Translations under genes and position numbers: made by a program
Notes under the pieces: generated by a model
The model's database searches: none
Told to the model about the DNA's origin: nothing
The model's input: only the letters and a program-made list of their open reading frames with translations
Shown: positions 10,157 to 21,939 of the stretch, piece by piece
How the letters are laid out: the number at the start of each line of letters is the position of its first letter
Position numbering within the stretch: position 1 is the first letter of the stretch
Origin: Cylindrodendrum hubeiense
Taxonomy: Eukaryota; Ascomycota; Sordariomycetes; Hypocreales; Nectriaceae
Assembly (NCBI GenBank): GCA_014621425.1
Contig: JAANBB010000496.1
Location: forward strand, 1-26,825
Reading direction: 5' to 3'
DNA: 26,825 bases

Positions 10157-11479
10157 TTAAATCAAAATAGTAGGGTCCAATACATCATCCAAACGATGAA
10201 ACTCTCCCCTTTCTATCATATCAATCCATCGATCTATCCCCTTTAAAAACCATCCATAGGCACACCGGTCAACAGCACCAAGGAAGTCATTTCTAAGGTT
10301 GCTGTCCGCAACTTGGGAGTACCAACCAGGCACCAATTGCCGCATTCGTTCAGCATACGCTTTTCTCAATTGTGTCTGATCGTATTCCATCATATGGATC
10401 CAGAAGAGCTCATCTTTTCCTTCATTGTCGAGGATTTCACTGTCTTTTGTAGATTTCCGGTATTCATCCGCATCTTCGGGACTCTCATCCGCGTAGATGT
10501 CCCGATTTGGCTCCTCTTCTCTCTGAGGTCCACATAGAAACTTGGGCATCTCCGTAGCCGCCCAAAGTGGGATTGCAGAGACAAACTCCCAATCAATCAC
10601 GGCTACGATAGCCCCGTTATTATCAACTAGCATGTTGCTCAAGGAGAGGTCATCGTGATAGAGAACTGTGCGCTCCTGTGGGTTCTGAATTGCAGGAAAT
10701 ATTTTGGGAAGCAAAGTGCGAAGCTTCTCTGCAATTCTAAGTTGAAATTTTGCATCCTCCCGCTCATCCTCATCTCCAGCCTCTTCTATAGCGGTATGTT
10801 GTTCCTTCACAATGATGCTGATGCAGGTATTTAGCCAATCATAGCTGGAATGAAATGGGCCTCGGGGAACATCAAAATTGAAGTGCTGACCCCAGAAGAA
10901 GAGTCGGGAAACGATTCTATGCGGCGTTGTGTCGGTATTTTCATCATTGATATCGCTCAGAGTTCCGATTTTTTGAAATGCGACGGCATCCTGAGCTGCC
11001 TTGAACAACTGTGCTTGGTATCCAGCAACTTGTTCGGCCAGAGACTTCTTGGCTGTCAGAGACATTTTTCGCCACACAGAATACACCGATGTTCCGGGCA
11101 TCAACTCCATCAGGATCCATTCATAGCCTGTTGCGTTGTCGGAGGAATCACGATAAGCAATAACCTCTGGCACGGGTATCGTCGTTGAGCGGCGAATCCA
11201 TCGGAGGGTTGCCACCTCGCCCGCCGTTTTGTAGCGAGGGTCTACCGGAAGAGACACTCGCATTATCAAGTTTCTCTGGCCCTGGGGCTCGACAAGATAT
11301 ATTTTATTGAATGCCCCGGCAGTTAGAAACTTGACTGTGCAGTCATCGGGATCACGGATGCCCAAAGTGCGGAGGCATTCTCCCTTGATCGCAGCAACAT
11401 CTGGCTCAGTGGCCCAACGGGGTTCAATATCTAATCCGCCGTCATCCCAAAAGAGACCTTTTCGACTGATCTCTTCCAT
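10157..11479 (-). CDS. APH-like (aminoglycoside phosphotransferase superfamily) kinase, 440 aa
   Basis: This is a single exon. The ATG at 11479 sits in a GCCGCCATGG context; the open frame extends 18 codons further upstream but only from GTG, so the ATG is preferred. Motifs in order: Gly-containing loop LTAGAFNKIYLV (52-63), IMRVSLP with R74 where the kinase Lys is usual, GEVATLRWI with E88, PVPEVIAY, and the hinge-like WILMELMPGTS. The catalytic loop YHDDLSLSN follows (H275, D277, N282), then VIDWEF with metal-binding D296. These are the Brenner H-x-D-x4-N and DFG-equivalent motifs of the APH/choline kinase superfamily (PF01636 type). The length is typical of the large fungal APH-like expansion. 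An acidic insert (EEAGDEDERED) precedes the catalytic loop. Fungal members are mostly of unknown substrate; antibiotic phosphorylation should not be assumed. It is probably cytosolic. No co-directed neighbour suggests a pathway. Confidence 0.9.
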   Translation of the reverse strand: MEEISRKGLFWDDGGLDIEPRWATEPDVAAIKGECLRTLGIRDPDDCTVKFLTAGAFNKIYLVEPQGQRNLIMRVSLPVDPRYKTAGEVATLRWIRRSTTIPVPEVIAYRDSSDNATGYEWILMELMPGTSVYSVWRKMSLTAKKSLAEQVAGYQAQLFKAAQDAVAFQKIGTLSDINDENTDTTPHRIVSRLFFWGQHFNFDVPRGPFHSSYDWLNTCISIIVKEQHTAIEEAGDEDEREDAKFQLRIAEKLRTLLPKIFPAIQNPQERTVLYHDDLSLSNMLVDNNGAIVAVIDWEFVSAIPLWAATEMPKFLCGPQREEEPNRDIYADESPEDADEYRKSTKDSEILDNEGKDELFWIHMMEYDQTQLRKAYAERMRQLVPGWYSQVADSNLRNDFLGAVDRCAYGWFLKGIDRWIDMIERGEFHRLDDVLDPTILI

Positions 11480-14344
11480 GGCGGCAAAAGGAGATTGTGA
11501 TGGAGAACGAGGTGAGGAAGCAAATTCAAGCACGCAAAAGGCGGCAAAAAGTGTGCCAGGGATGTTGGTCGAATGGGGGAGCCGAACCTTATCCGGTTCC
11601 GGCGAGACAACCTGTGGGGAATATCACAAAAAGTGTGTAGCCTCAAGTAGAGATCAGATCGAGGATGTATCGATGGGAAACCAGGTCACGCGAGGAGTAT
11701 CTCCTAATTTCTTCTGAGTGACTGAAAGGATTATAGCAAAGACAAGTGGGCCTATTTTGCATACAAGCTAGTGACCGGCAATCAAGGTGTTGCCTGGCGT
11801 CTGTTCAGGCTATTATTCATGACGCCACTCACCTAATCAGTCGGTCAATCCCCTTTTCCAAATCCCACAGATCACTTTCACAGGAAAAGGAGAGACGTAG
11901 GAGCATATTTTTGCTCGCATGCATATACTATCCCGATACTACGGGGGGCCTTTGCTAGATACCTTCCATTCTGGTAAAGGGTCTTGTAATTATGTCAAGT
12001 TCATGCTCTCAATACTTATAATCATAAAAGACTGGGTTCAGGACATATGTAGCTAATAGACGGTAAGATATAAACCTACTTCACATGATGAAAGACCAAG
12101 ACGGGAACTTGGCTTGTCGTGCAGTAACTTCACCTAATCTACAGCACCACCTCCGCGTCGCCAGAAACCCTGCTTCGCTATGTGGATGAGTATTATACCC
12201 CCTTAGGTGAAGCCGTCCCTCGTTGGATAGTATGAATGCTTGCAAGCTAATATAATAAAATTTGCAACCGAACGATGAAAAGCTAACATTTTTTACATGT
12301 TCAAGGGTACTTGATGGTGGTATGTTGCGAACTGATGGCTCGCATCTAACTCAGAAGAAACAGACCGATAATGTGGTTCAGAACTGGAATGTATCGATCG
12401 ATAATGCTGATGAATTTATTGGACGAAGAAAGTAGGTGCTTGATGCACGCCATGTGATATGGTTTATTTGGGTATGGTCTGGATCTTGACCTTTTTTTTT
12501 TGGGATCATGGAATGGAGGTGTCAAGGAAGATGGTTGCAAGGATCCGGCTCAACTGACCTAGATCAACTAGAACAAGAGGTCGTGTCAGTACACGTTGAG
12601 TATATATGTTTCCTCTGCTGTCTCAATATCGCTCTCTGACGTGATTCACTGTCGTGGACAAGTTTTGTCCTGGGTGGTTTGGGACCTATCGTTAAATGAT
12701 ACTCATAAGAACGGGACACACTATGGGAGGGTAACCAAAAGCATAAATCCCATCACATTGAGATGCCAGCTACAACAACTGAACACGGTTTCACGCCAAG
12801 AAAATCCAAGTACGAAGTATAGCCTCGCCATTTGCTACAATGCTATACTCAATGTCTCAGACTCCAAGGCTGCCACCCTCTGGGACTTCAAAGACGACAG
12901 GGGATTCCGGTGCCAGGTTACAATCCTCCGGCGGTGAGCAGCATCGCAGCGACCACATGTCCACTAAGAATGAGAAAACAAAGTAGGCCCTGGTGATAGC
13001 TGAAGCCCAATTTGTAAGTCAATGGCATGTATGTGGCTGGCGGGCGGGAGAGCCGGGATCGACTCCCGGGTCATTACTACCAGCAGAAAATAGCTCAATG
13101 CATAGAAGAAGAATCGGAGTACTCTTAGCTGGAGTACCAACTGCCGAGATGGACCCTTGTGTTTAGTACTTGGTAAGCATGCAGCTGCGCGGACCAATAC
13201 GAGTAACGCAGTGTCAGGCCCGAATCATTGATCCAACGGTGGGGTTACTCTAGCCTTACGCTGTGGCGTGTTGGCTTGTACTATCGATAATTGCTTGTTA
13301 GGTACAGCATGCTGCCACCTCAATTATTACCCTGCCCTCTGTCGGGGATTAGACGTTACGCAGGGATACGTTTGGTACCTGGTTACTCTTGCCTCGTCAC
13401 GGTCGCATCGAGTTGGCTGGTCAATGGAAACCGAGTGGGGAGCAAGTACTTGTCGAAGTCCATGACAATTAATTGAGCAGACCCTTGACGACGACATCAT
13501 TATTGTATTCATACTAAGTATTCTGAAGGCTTTGTTAGTACATTTAATCACAAATACCAGCAGTGCGGTAGTATACGATGTTTAAGATACCCAATTCCTA
13601 ACATAATGCTATGGTTTTGCGGGCTGGCTTGTCCAAGGTGACGTCTGCACCGTAACGGGCGGGTGGTGCGAGTCCTGCGGCGTAGATTACACGAGAGAGA
13701 TGTCAAAGTACATCGCCGCAACGTGAGTTTCTAGGATCCGGTGTCGCGACCCTAAAGTGGACACCCTTCGATCGTCGAACATCGAGCTTCACTGCGATCG
13801 CGCCATCGACTCGCGATAGGACAGGAGAGATTGCAGCTCAGCTCAATAGCGGCCAGAACGATATTCTTGATAGACCCAAGCCCCTTGCTTAAGACATATC
13901 TTGTTCTGGAAGTCCGTATCTCCGCAAAATCAGACACTCGCCCAGTCGCACGGTGTTGCACTTGTGCAACTTGTGGGATGCAGCTGGGCTTGACCATCAC
14001 AATGTTTGAGTCCTTCCAGACCAATGGCTTCAAAGCGCCCTGTGGGACTCTCCGTAAGACGCGGGACAGAATGTCTTGGATTCAGTCGCCAGTTGAGCAT
14101 GATGGGATATGAGTGGGCAACGAACGTGAAAGCGGGCTGCCCACCAACAATCAGGCTGGCAGCTTGGCAGATACTCAACCAGGGAAGCCATTTCCATCAT
14201 ATTGGCCCCCATCTATATTAATCCAGCCCCCGACCGCTCTCTTTTTATTCACTTCATCCACATCATCTCTTCTCATCATTGGTTTAGTTTCCCAGGCATT
14301 AAGCACATCACAATATTCCACCCAGCTAGCACCCTGTTAACACA
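11480..14344. other. Long intergenic stretch between divergent genes; no supportable gene
   Basis: About 2.9 kb separate the divergently transcribed APH-like and NACHT-ankyrin genes, so both promoters lie here. Near the right end, a TATA-like TCTATATTAATC (about 14212-14223) and a pyrimidine-rich run (about 14235-14275) precede the ATG at 14345, a common layout for fungal core promoters. Open frames in between are short, often lack ATG, and have no family-like features. A GC-rich hairpin (13053-13069) and a nine- to ten-T run near 12492 are the only local oddities. Confidence 0.5.
14212..14275 (+). promoter_or_regulatory. Probable core promoter of the NACHT-ankyrin gene
   Basis: A TATA-like element (TATATTAATC) lies about 130 bp upstream of the ATG at 14345. 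It is followed by a C/T-rich tract (CTCTCTTTTTATTCAC and TCATCTCTTCTCATC). In many ascomycete genes a CT-rich stretch marks the transcription start region. Assigned by position and composition only. Confidence 0.4.
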
Positions 14345-17300
14345 ATGTCGTCAACTCTAGCCTCATCTCCGGCCAGCGTGGCCAGCGAGGAGTTATGGAA
14401 GAGGGCTTTCGTTACGCTAGGTCATGGGCTCACGCAGCACCTCCCTTTGCTTATCGCCCAGAACGCCGACCTCTTTGCTCATGTTATCCAGGTCGCTGAG
14501 GAGCAGCGCAAGTTCTGCGACACGGTGAAGTTGATGTTCAAAGGGGTCAACGGCACCAAAGTATACATCCATGAGGGGTTGGAAAATATTATCGGCATGC
14601 TGAAAGACTTTCAAAGTATTGGGGGCGTCCCTGATCTCAATGCTATCCGCTTCTCCACACTTCCATGGGTTAATATCTTCATCATCCTCCACGGCATGTC
14701 CGGCGAAGATTTCCGGTACTTGGGCGGTGTAGTTTTCAAGCTCGAGTGCGTTTTCAGTCTTCTGTATGAGTGCAAGGGACTTGAGAACCTGCGATTCTGC
14801 ACTGATTCGCCCTTCACGGGAGAATTGGACCCTATGCTCATTCAAGTGTACAGCAACGTGTTGCTCTGGCTATCGCAGATGATCCAACCCTGCCAGGTGC
14901 TCACTCACGGTAGTTCTACCCATAGCTTCATTGTTGTTTTAAACTAACATACCTCCCCAGACGAAGTCTTTATCAAAATTGCCCATTGCATCGAGAAAAT
15001 AACCGCATGGACACGAAAGGCAAGATTCACCATTGAGTTGGCGGGTCCAAGACCACAGCGAACAACCACCGACAGTTCCGTAAGCCACCCAATCTCAACC
15101 ATTACGCATGATCTCAGCAGAAACCATCTCTTTCCCATTTCTTTCCACAAGAGAAACCGCAACGACTTTCTTACCTGGCTCTCTACGGCACCGGTGGCGC
15201 ATCATCACCGTCTGATCCAAGATCATCTCAAGCCCAACTTCGGAACGTGGCTTCTCGGCGACCCGAGGTACCAGACCTGGTTCAATTCTGATTCTTCGAC
15301 TCTACTGCTCCTTCTTGGGGTTCCCGGCTGTGGAAAGTCATCCGCCTTCTCTGTGGTTGTGAAATCTCTGCAGTCTGATCCCAACAGCCCCCGCCTAGCG
15401 TACTTCTACTGCACAACTTCTCACGGCGAGTCTGACGGTGCCACGCCGGAGATGATTTTTCGCAGCGTTGTGAGCCAGCTGGCAGTTTCCGCGCACAAAG
15501 ATTCTGTTGACGATCTATTATGGTTCACATACGACCAGAGACGCAGGGTCACCTCAAAGGGAAAACCTCTCCTACCCCTAGAACTTAGCGAATGCGTTTA
15601 TATCCTCCTGCATCTTACCAAGGTCGACCTGGCGTATATCTGCATTGATGGCCTGGATGAGCTGCCCTACGAGAACTACCACATGGTGATCAGAGTTCTT
15701 GAATACGTCATGATGCGCTCCGCTGGTGTGAAGGTATTTATCACCAGCCGAGGCCGTCATCCCATGGGAGCGATGGAGTCGTTGACGAGCGAGATACGGG
15801 TTTCTCGCAAAATACATCAAGAGGAAATCCCGGGCCACTCTACCACAGAAATGAATGGTGTATTGTATGGAATGCAAATCGTGGATGGGGAAGACAAGAT
15901 CGAATTACTCGAAACAGGAGAAAGGTGAGAGGTCTCTTAGTCTGTCTTGGCCTCAACGTTACTGATGTGGTTCGAGGTTTTCCTGGGTTTTGTTGGACTT
16001 CCTCTCTCTGATGAAAACCCGGGAATATGTTGCGGAGAATTTCGGTCAAGGGCTGGAGAATAGCCTCGACGAGATATATGGCGTGGTCTCTGGCTTGATC
16101 CGAACCATAAATGTCGCCTTGTCACGAAATTTGCACCTCATTTGTCATTGGATCCTCCTCGTGAAGCAGTCACTCACTTTGAGCATACTGCCTTCTGCCA
16201 TCACATTGTCTCATCACTTCCGCTTGACCGGCCCCTCAGTCGAAAACTCCATGTACAGGCAGAAGACAATCTCGGTTCCTGAGGCCGGCCATTGGGACTT
16301 GTTTGATTGGCTCTCGGCACCTGGAAAGTCACCTAGCGGCTACCAATTCAAACCCACCACAGTTAAGGCCTTGTCCATCATTCTCCCCGATCCTAGCGAT
16401 ATAGTGGAGATTGACATAGAGATAAACCAAGACATGGGCCAAGACATGAACCAAGACGATGAGGGTGAATCAGCACTCTTGGATGACATACCGGCTTCAC
16501 AAGTTGGCTCAGACTGGGATTCCGAAGCAGATTCCGGCTCTGACTCTGGCGTCGACCTCAAATACGATTCTGATCGATTCTCGGACTCAGATAACACCGT
16601 CTACCCCCGTCCTGACTTTCGAGCCAGCTTCGGCGATTTATCATTTATAGAACTACTTCTCGAGCAGTTGCATCAAGATTACGAAGAAACGAGCGACACT
16701 CGAGGTACTGTGTTTGAGATCAGGTACACCCAAGCAAAAAAGGCATTCGGGCGCTTCGTGCAGATAAAGTATCATGACAACCTCAACCGTTCTCCCCTGT
16801 GGGCTTCAGCACACTACGGCAGCTCAGATCCATACTTAACGGAGGTGCTCCAAGCGGGTTCCTTGTGGGATCTCGACAGCGAAGATTACACACCCTTTTC
16901 GTTCGCGCTCGACAGGATCTCTACGAACGCTTTCAAAGTAGGCTTACAGCTCATCGTAGCTAGTTCCCCTATTCCGACATCTCCAGATGGTGTGGTGACT
17001 CCGCAGGTATTAGCGGTGCTTCAAAAAGCGGAAGAGATCGTCCCCTTGACTGCTGATCCTGAGGGCTTGGTGTTGATGTCTGGGCATCGATCCTTCACAC
17101 CCGACAATGCTCGTCGACTTCTCGATGACGGCGCGGAAATGCTTGCCTTGACGATACTATGCCAACTACAGCCGCATAGTGCGAACTATGCAGAATTTCA
17201 AACACTCCTAGTCGTGGCTTCCGTGGCTGGCGACCTTGAATTTGTTGACATGTTGTTGCAAAGGGGTGTTGACGTAAAAACTCCCAGCGACGAGGCTCGT

Positions 17301-18050
17301 GGAACGCCTCTTGGCTGTGCTGCTCAGTTCGGCCATATGTCAGTCATGTTTAGCCTTATCCGTGCCGGATCGGATGTCGATGCCGATTTTGGGACGCATG
17401 GAGCCCAGGAGCCATTGACTAAAGCCATCATTGGAGGGCATGTACCTGCAATGAATCTGCTCCTGGATCAAGGAGCCAAAGTCCAACGGGAGAGTGGAAA
17501 GTCATTTATTGAATTGGCAGTCGAGCACAACCATCTCGCAGCACTCAAATGCCTCGTGCAGGCCGGAGCAGATGCATCAGCGGATGGCAATGCCTTGATT
17601 ATGGCATGTACAAAGGACCAGCCGGTCATGGTCGCTATGTTGCTTGCTGCCGATGCCCCCGTGGATACCCTGAGGGTAGCTGACGGGCCCAACGAACATA
17701 CGACCAGCCCTCTGTACGAGGTTTGTCACAATGGCTTCACCAACATTGCCAGTGAGCTGCTGAACCGCGGTGCGAGTGTCGACCTGGACGTTGGTGACCG
17801 ACTGGGCATTCCTCTCATTGCTGCAGCGAGTTGCGGACACCGAGAAGTGGTTTGGATGTTGCTCAAAAGAGGCGCCGACGCAAACAAGCAAAGTCGGGGA
17901 GCTGTCGACGAGATCAAACCAACAGCCTTGTCCGAGGCCTGCAAGAACGGCTTCGCTGACATCGCCAGGATTCTCTTGGAACATGGCGCAAAGATGACAG
18001 GCTCTCCGTCCATGCAGAACACCGTTATGGCCAGTTGTCTGAATGGGTGA
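14345..18050 (+). CDS. NACHT-ankyrin STAND protein (NLR-like), C-terminally truncated, 1200 aa, 3 exons
   Basis: Exons are 14345-14909, 14961-15924 and 15977-18050. Intron 1 (51 nt) starts GTAGTT, has an ACTAAC branch site and ends CCCCAG. Intron 2 (52 nt) starts GTGAGA, has TACTGAT and ends TTCGAG. Both keep phase: the second junction joins LLETGE to RFSWVLLDFL, the expected NACHT pattern. Residues 1-270 form a helical N-terminal region with STLPWVNIFIIL, reminiscent of helical N-terminal domains of fungal NACHT proteins but not firmly assigned. NACHT: Walker A GVPGCGKSS (308-316, K314), Walker B ICIDGLDE (415-422; D418, D421, E422), ITSRGR (449-454). An acidic Ser/Asp-rich linker covers 651-715, with a tandem QDMGQDMNQDD. 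From about 920 to 1190 there are roughly eight degenerate ankyrin repeats (for example SPLYEVCHNGFTNIASELLNRGASVD). The frame ends at TGA 18048-18050 within a new repeat (MASCLNG). The downstream DNA continues the repeat array in other frames, so this end looks like a frameshift truncation. Role by family: an intracellular sensor in nonself recognition or immunity-like responses; ligand unknown. Confidence 0.88.
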
Positions 18051-18740
18051 GTTGGAGCGCCTCGAGGCACTGCAAGTTGTCGTTAAAGAACTCTCGCAGC
18101 CAGAAGATGTGAAGGTCCTGCATGCCTCTGCTCTACTGCGGTCAGCTCTTGTTCAAAATTCGGCTTTCTTTGAGCTTCTGGTGGAGGTTTACCTTGACAA
18201 CCCCAACATATTGGCACTAGCTTGTTTGTGCGGTTTGCCTGCCAGCGTATGCATGCTTTACGTGTGGGCGTGATCTCAACGCCCCCAACAACAACGGCTA
18301 GTTCCCCTTGCACATAGCCGCATCCAGCAACCTTGGGGCGCTTGTTTTCTATTTCCTCGAATCAGGAGCCGACCCCAATAAACTCGATGATGTTGGTCGA
18401 AATGCCCTCATGGCAACCCTAGTGGGATTCTGGGAGGATCTGCGTCGTTAAAATGTGCCCCCATTCAGGAACACGGGAGACCTCTCCATGCACGAACGCA
18501 TCATTCGGCTGCTTCTCAGCAACGAAAATAACCCCAATCCAGAAAACACCAGTTTTGGGAAACCCTTGGACCTTGCTGCGTATCTTGGATATCTGGAAAT
18601 TGCACAGGCTCTCTTGGTCGCTGGAGCTTCGGTGCCCTATGCATGATGGTAGTCGTGGCAGCTATTTAGTTCTACATTACAGAGTGGAGGCCGAGGTCTT
18701 CAAAGTATTTACTAATTTGGATGAAAGGATTGAGAGGTAG
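18051..18740 (+). pseudogene. Decayed ankyrin-repeat continuation of the NACHT-ankyrin gene
   Basis: Ankyrin-like sequence continues in three successive frames. Frame A runs to TGA 18271-18273 (LEALQVVVKELS, NILALACLCGLPASV). Frame B runs from about 18269 to TGA 18644-18646 (FPLHIAASSNLGALV, ESGADPNKLDDVGRNAL, PLDLAAYLGYLEIAQALL) but contains TAG 18299-18301 and TAA 18449-18451. Frame C runs from about 18642 to TAG 18738-18740 (SRGSYLVLHY, VEAEVFKVF). Shifts therefore lie near 18045-18047 (a GGG where GG would keep frame), near 18262-18268, and near 18641-18646. Removing 18047 onward as an intron (GTGAGT donor) would delete sequence that itself looks like ankyrin coding, so I read this as disrupted coding DNA and not as an intron. 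The fragment is several repeats long. Confidence 0.75.
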
Positions 18741-21740
18741 AAAGGGGATTGAATTATCTCGCGGCGATTGGTACTGGAATTTGTCAACCGTGTTTGGGGG
18801 TTTGGAAAATTGGCCGGGCGTTTGGTTTGTAGCAGCTATCAGGCTGTGTCGAGGCGTTTATGGCCAGGCGATGATTTCAGCATGATGCTTTGGGAATGAA
18901 ATGTCAGCGGCGTCTTTACTTAAAACTACTAAGTTACATGACCGGAATGTTTCTCAATAGAAGCTTTTAGACTCCATGGAGCAGCTCTCACGGGCCGCCA
19001 ATGGACGTTGGGTGGGTTTTAGTCGACTTTACAGTTTGGGGTGGTTTTGAGCATCTTACCCGATTGTTTTGCAAGATCCTAGTGATATCGGTTAGAATAG
19101 TCAGTATGGTTAAGTGAGTTTCGTTCTTGAGTTGTTCCGGCGCATGGAGAACAAGGTGGTGATCGGATGAGTCAAGCACGAGGCGATACCCTTTAGAGCT
19201 GACCCGGCATCAACTGCCGCATTTCTGCGTAAACCAGATGCCAGCAGGAATGATACAGGTATTTCCCCGGCGAATTTCAGTGGATGCGTGGATGTTACCG
19301 GGTCTAGTTCAGAGCCGTAAAGTCGGCTGAGGACCCCCCCAACCCCGGGCACCTGAGGATGCTGCGATAAGGGTTCTTGTGTTGCAACCGCTACTCTCTC
19401 CGCCTTCCAAAAATGGAAGGCACGTGGGTGGGGTATGAGATATCAGTAGTACCGGCTACCGGGTTCTCGATCCCAAGTACTAGTATCCGAGTACCCGGTA
19501 CAGAGCGGAGTGAGATGAGAGAAACAGTGAGGCTTGCCACAGTGATGCCCAACATCTTCTCCATACAACTCAACACAGGCCATGTCATTAATAATCCTGG
19601 TTACAAGTATAATTTCGTCCATGCAATTGCAAGGATTTTGCTTTGAACGCCCAGCACAGTGCTTGCAACGGGTCTCTCCATCCACCGAGTTGATGGTTTG
19701 CAGTGGCATCTGCACGTCTCGAACAGCTCAAGATCAACCCGAGCGGGGTCAAGCAGCCCGAACCTGTCTTGGGTTCGCAAAATTTTGAGATGTGATCAAG
19801 TTCGTGACGCAGACGGTGGCTTGTACTTGCAGGTCGGGACACGCGCACGAGGGTAGTAAGTCAACGGCGCGGCGCGGCACGACCAGGCAGAACATTTGCG
19901 AGGAGCCCCAACATTCGCCTGTAATTTGACGACCGAAAACACGCTGGTATTCGGGGTTTTCTGGTGTGGATTTAAGGAGCCAGTTTGGGGCGAGAGTTCT
20001 ATTCGAGAGTCCAGCCTACGATGCGATCGACAGTCGAAGGCAGTCTTTCCAGTATCTCCACTGCTGAACACATCCTTCCACCCCCACAGCTGCATCTCGA
20101 TAAGAAGAAAAAAGCAGCAGGCGAAGATCTGGTTCCTCTTATTACGTGGCTTGTGTTACCATATTTGTCCCGTGTCCCCGTCGGATGAGCCCCCTTGAGC
20201 ATCGGATGAGGGTCAAGCGCTGCCAGATGCCGACGTTGGTGGCTGCGACCACTGAAATATTGACAAATGAGACATGTGGCTAATGGCGTGCAATTCAAAA
20301 GTGTGTTCTCCCTACCGGTCTGCTAGTTCTATTGGCAGTCAATTGCCTATACAGACTGACCGAGGTTACTTGCGCTACTTAGCTAGCCACTGGCTATGCA
20401 GTTGCAGCTGGCTTGGCGCTTTTCACGACGAGGCCACCTATCATATCTGCTGGTTGCACCAAAATCTTCCACTTGGGCTGCTGCCGTTTGCAAGGGGCTT
20501 GCTTGTTGCCTCAGAGCCCCGGCTACCCGTATCCGGCCGCATCCGGGCCAAGCCCTCTCTGTAGCTGCCTTCAGATGCGCCGGTCTGTCAGCCAGATGTA
20601 AGCCATCCACACCATAATGGCTGCGAACAGCCGCTTCTAATTAGGAGATGCGGGGTGGCGAAACCAACAGCAGCTGCCTGTCGCACAGCACGGACCGTCT
20701 AATCAGCCCAATGGGCGCTGAAAAATGAAACAGGCGAAGAAAAACAACAAAGTCAGGCTGGGCGACAATGTGTAACAGACCATCAGCACCACATCCCCCC
20801 ATTCGTGCAGAAGCAGCTCGCCTCAACACAATGCAACATGGTCGAAATATGAGACACTCGAAATGCTTCGGACCGTGCCCTCTCCCAGGACTTCGCCGAG
20901 AAAGGAATTTGATCGACGTCACAATCGATGTGACTGCTCCTTTCCGCGGAGTCGAGTGGGTTGGCAGGTGACAGATGGCATCCAGAGAGGCAAGACCGCA
21001 ACCGTTTGTACTTAACATCAAAGGTACTTTGACTGCTAAGTTCCAAGAGTCCAGTAGTCTCAAACAGTAACCGGGCCGGGGTGCCAAGGTAGTTGGCAAA
21101 CGCCATCGCTAGAAAGCTGCACATTACCCAGACAGTCCTGTTGGTGGCTAAATCAGCCTTCCCACCTCTCCAGTCATGTTCATCCTCGGGCAGTAAATCA
21201 GCCGATACCCTGCTGTGCAAACGGATGCCGACGTAACCGCTGGAGTCCAGACTCTTAGACATCTAGACTCTAGTTCTAGAACCAAGATTATCCGGCACAT
21301 GCACACATAGCCACGCAAGTTATACTAGACAAGGTACTGAGTAAGAGTTACAGTGAAAAGTGCTATTAGAGATGTGGAAATGATGACTGACAAAAAGACT
21401 TAGAGCTGTGTAAAACTGTATGTGATTGAACAAGACAGGGCCTTGTAGCGAGGGGCTGAGGATCGCTGGGAGACGCTAAGAAAAGATCAAACCAAGAGGC
21501 TGAGACCGAAACAGCAAGCAGCGTAAATTTGACGGATCAATGTACCCTCAACAAACAAGCACGCGCAGACGGGAAGGCTGTTAGTGTCCCATCGCTGAAC
21601 AAGTCGCTAGCAATCAAGATGCAGTCTTCCAGGTTCGATATCGCTCGTCTATGCAAATACCCACGTGTGATATTCCCGCTCATTGAAGACCGAAGCGAGA
21701 GCCGTCAGTTATCGGCTTTCCAGGCCGTCAGACAGGGGAG
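18741..21740. other. Long intergenic stretch, no supportable gene
   Basis: About 3 kb. Many short open frames occur on both strands. The longest, 21262-20783 minus (159 aa, ATG start) and 21099-20641 minus (152 aa), overlap each other in different frames, have no recognisable motif and no supporting introns, and are most likely chance. I see no tRNA, transposon terminus or tandem repeat. Base composition is near 50% GC, unlike the AT-rich block at the right end of the window. Confidence 0.45.
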
Positions 21741-21747
21741 TATATAG
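21741..21747 (+). promoter_or_regulatory. TATA-like element upstream of the acidic orphan gene
   Basis: TATATAG, about 250 bp upstream of the ATG at 21997, is followed by a pyrimidine-rich stretch. It would place transcription start near 21770-21780 and leave room for a spliced leader. Assigned by position only. Confidence 0.35.
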
Positions 21748-21939
21748 CCTCATTCACTATTTGGCTCCCTTTGTCCTTCTGAAACTTACTCCAGTCCAAA
21801 TGTTTCCAAGGACGCCCTATCGTTTCTAGCCCTGATCTCCATAATTTCACTCCTGTCGTCTCTCTCGTCACCCTCGATCTGGGGCCGTCGCTAACTCACC
21901 CCTTGCAGAACTCCAACTCGCACCCATTGCCCAGATCCA

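Noticed and set aside
13053..13069. GC-rich hairpin (CCGGGA-TCGAC-TCCCGG) resembling a tRNA T-arm
   Set aside because: The upstream sequence does not fold into acceptor, D and anticodon arms of a tRNA; probably a chance hairpin.
14417..14845. Minus-strand frame of 142 codons
   Set aside because: It is a shadow of exon 1 of the NACHT-ankyrin gene.
20641..21262. Two overlapping minus-strand frames of 152 and 159 codons
   Set aside because: They overlap in different frames, have no motifs, biased composition or introns, and are plausible by chance in near-50% GC DNA.
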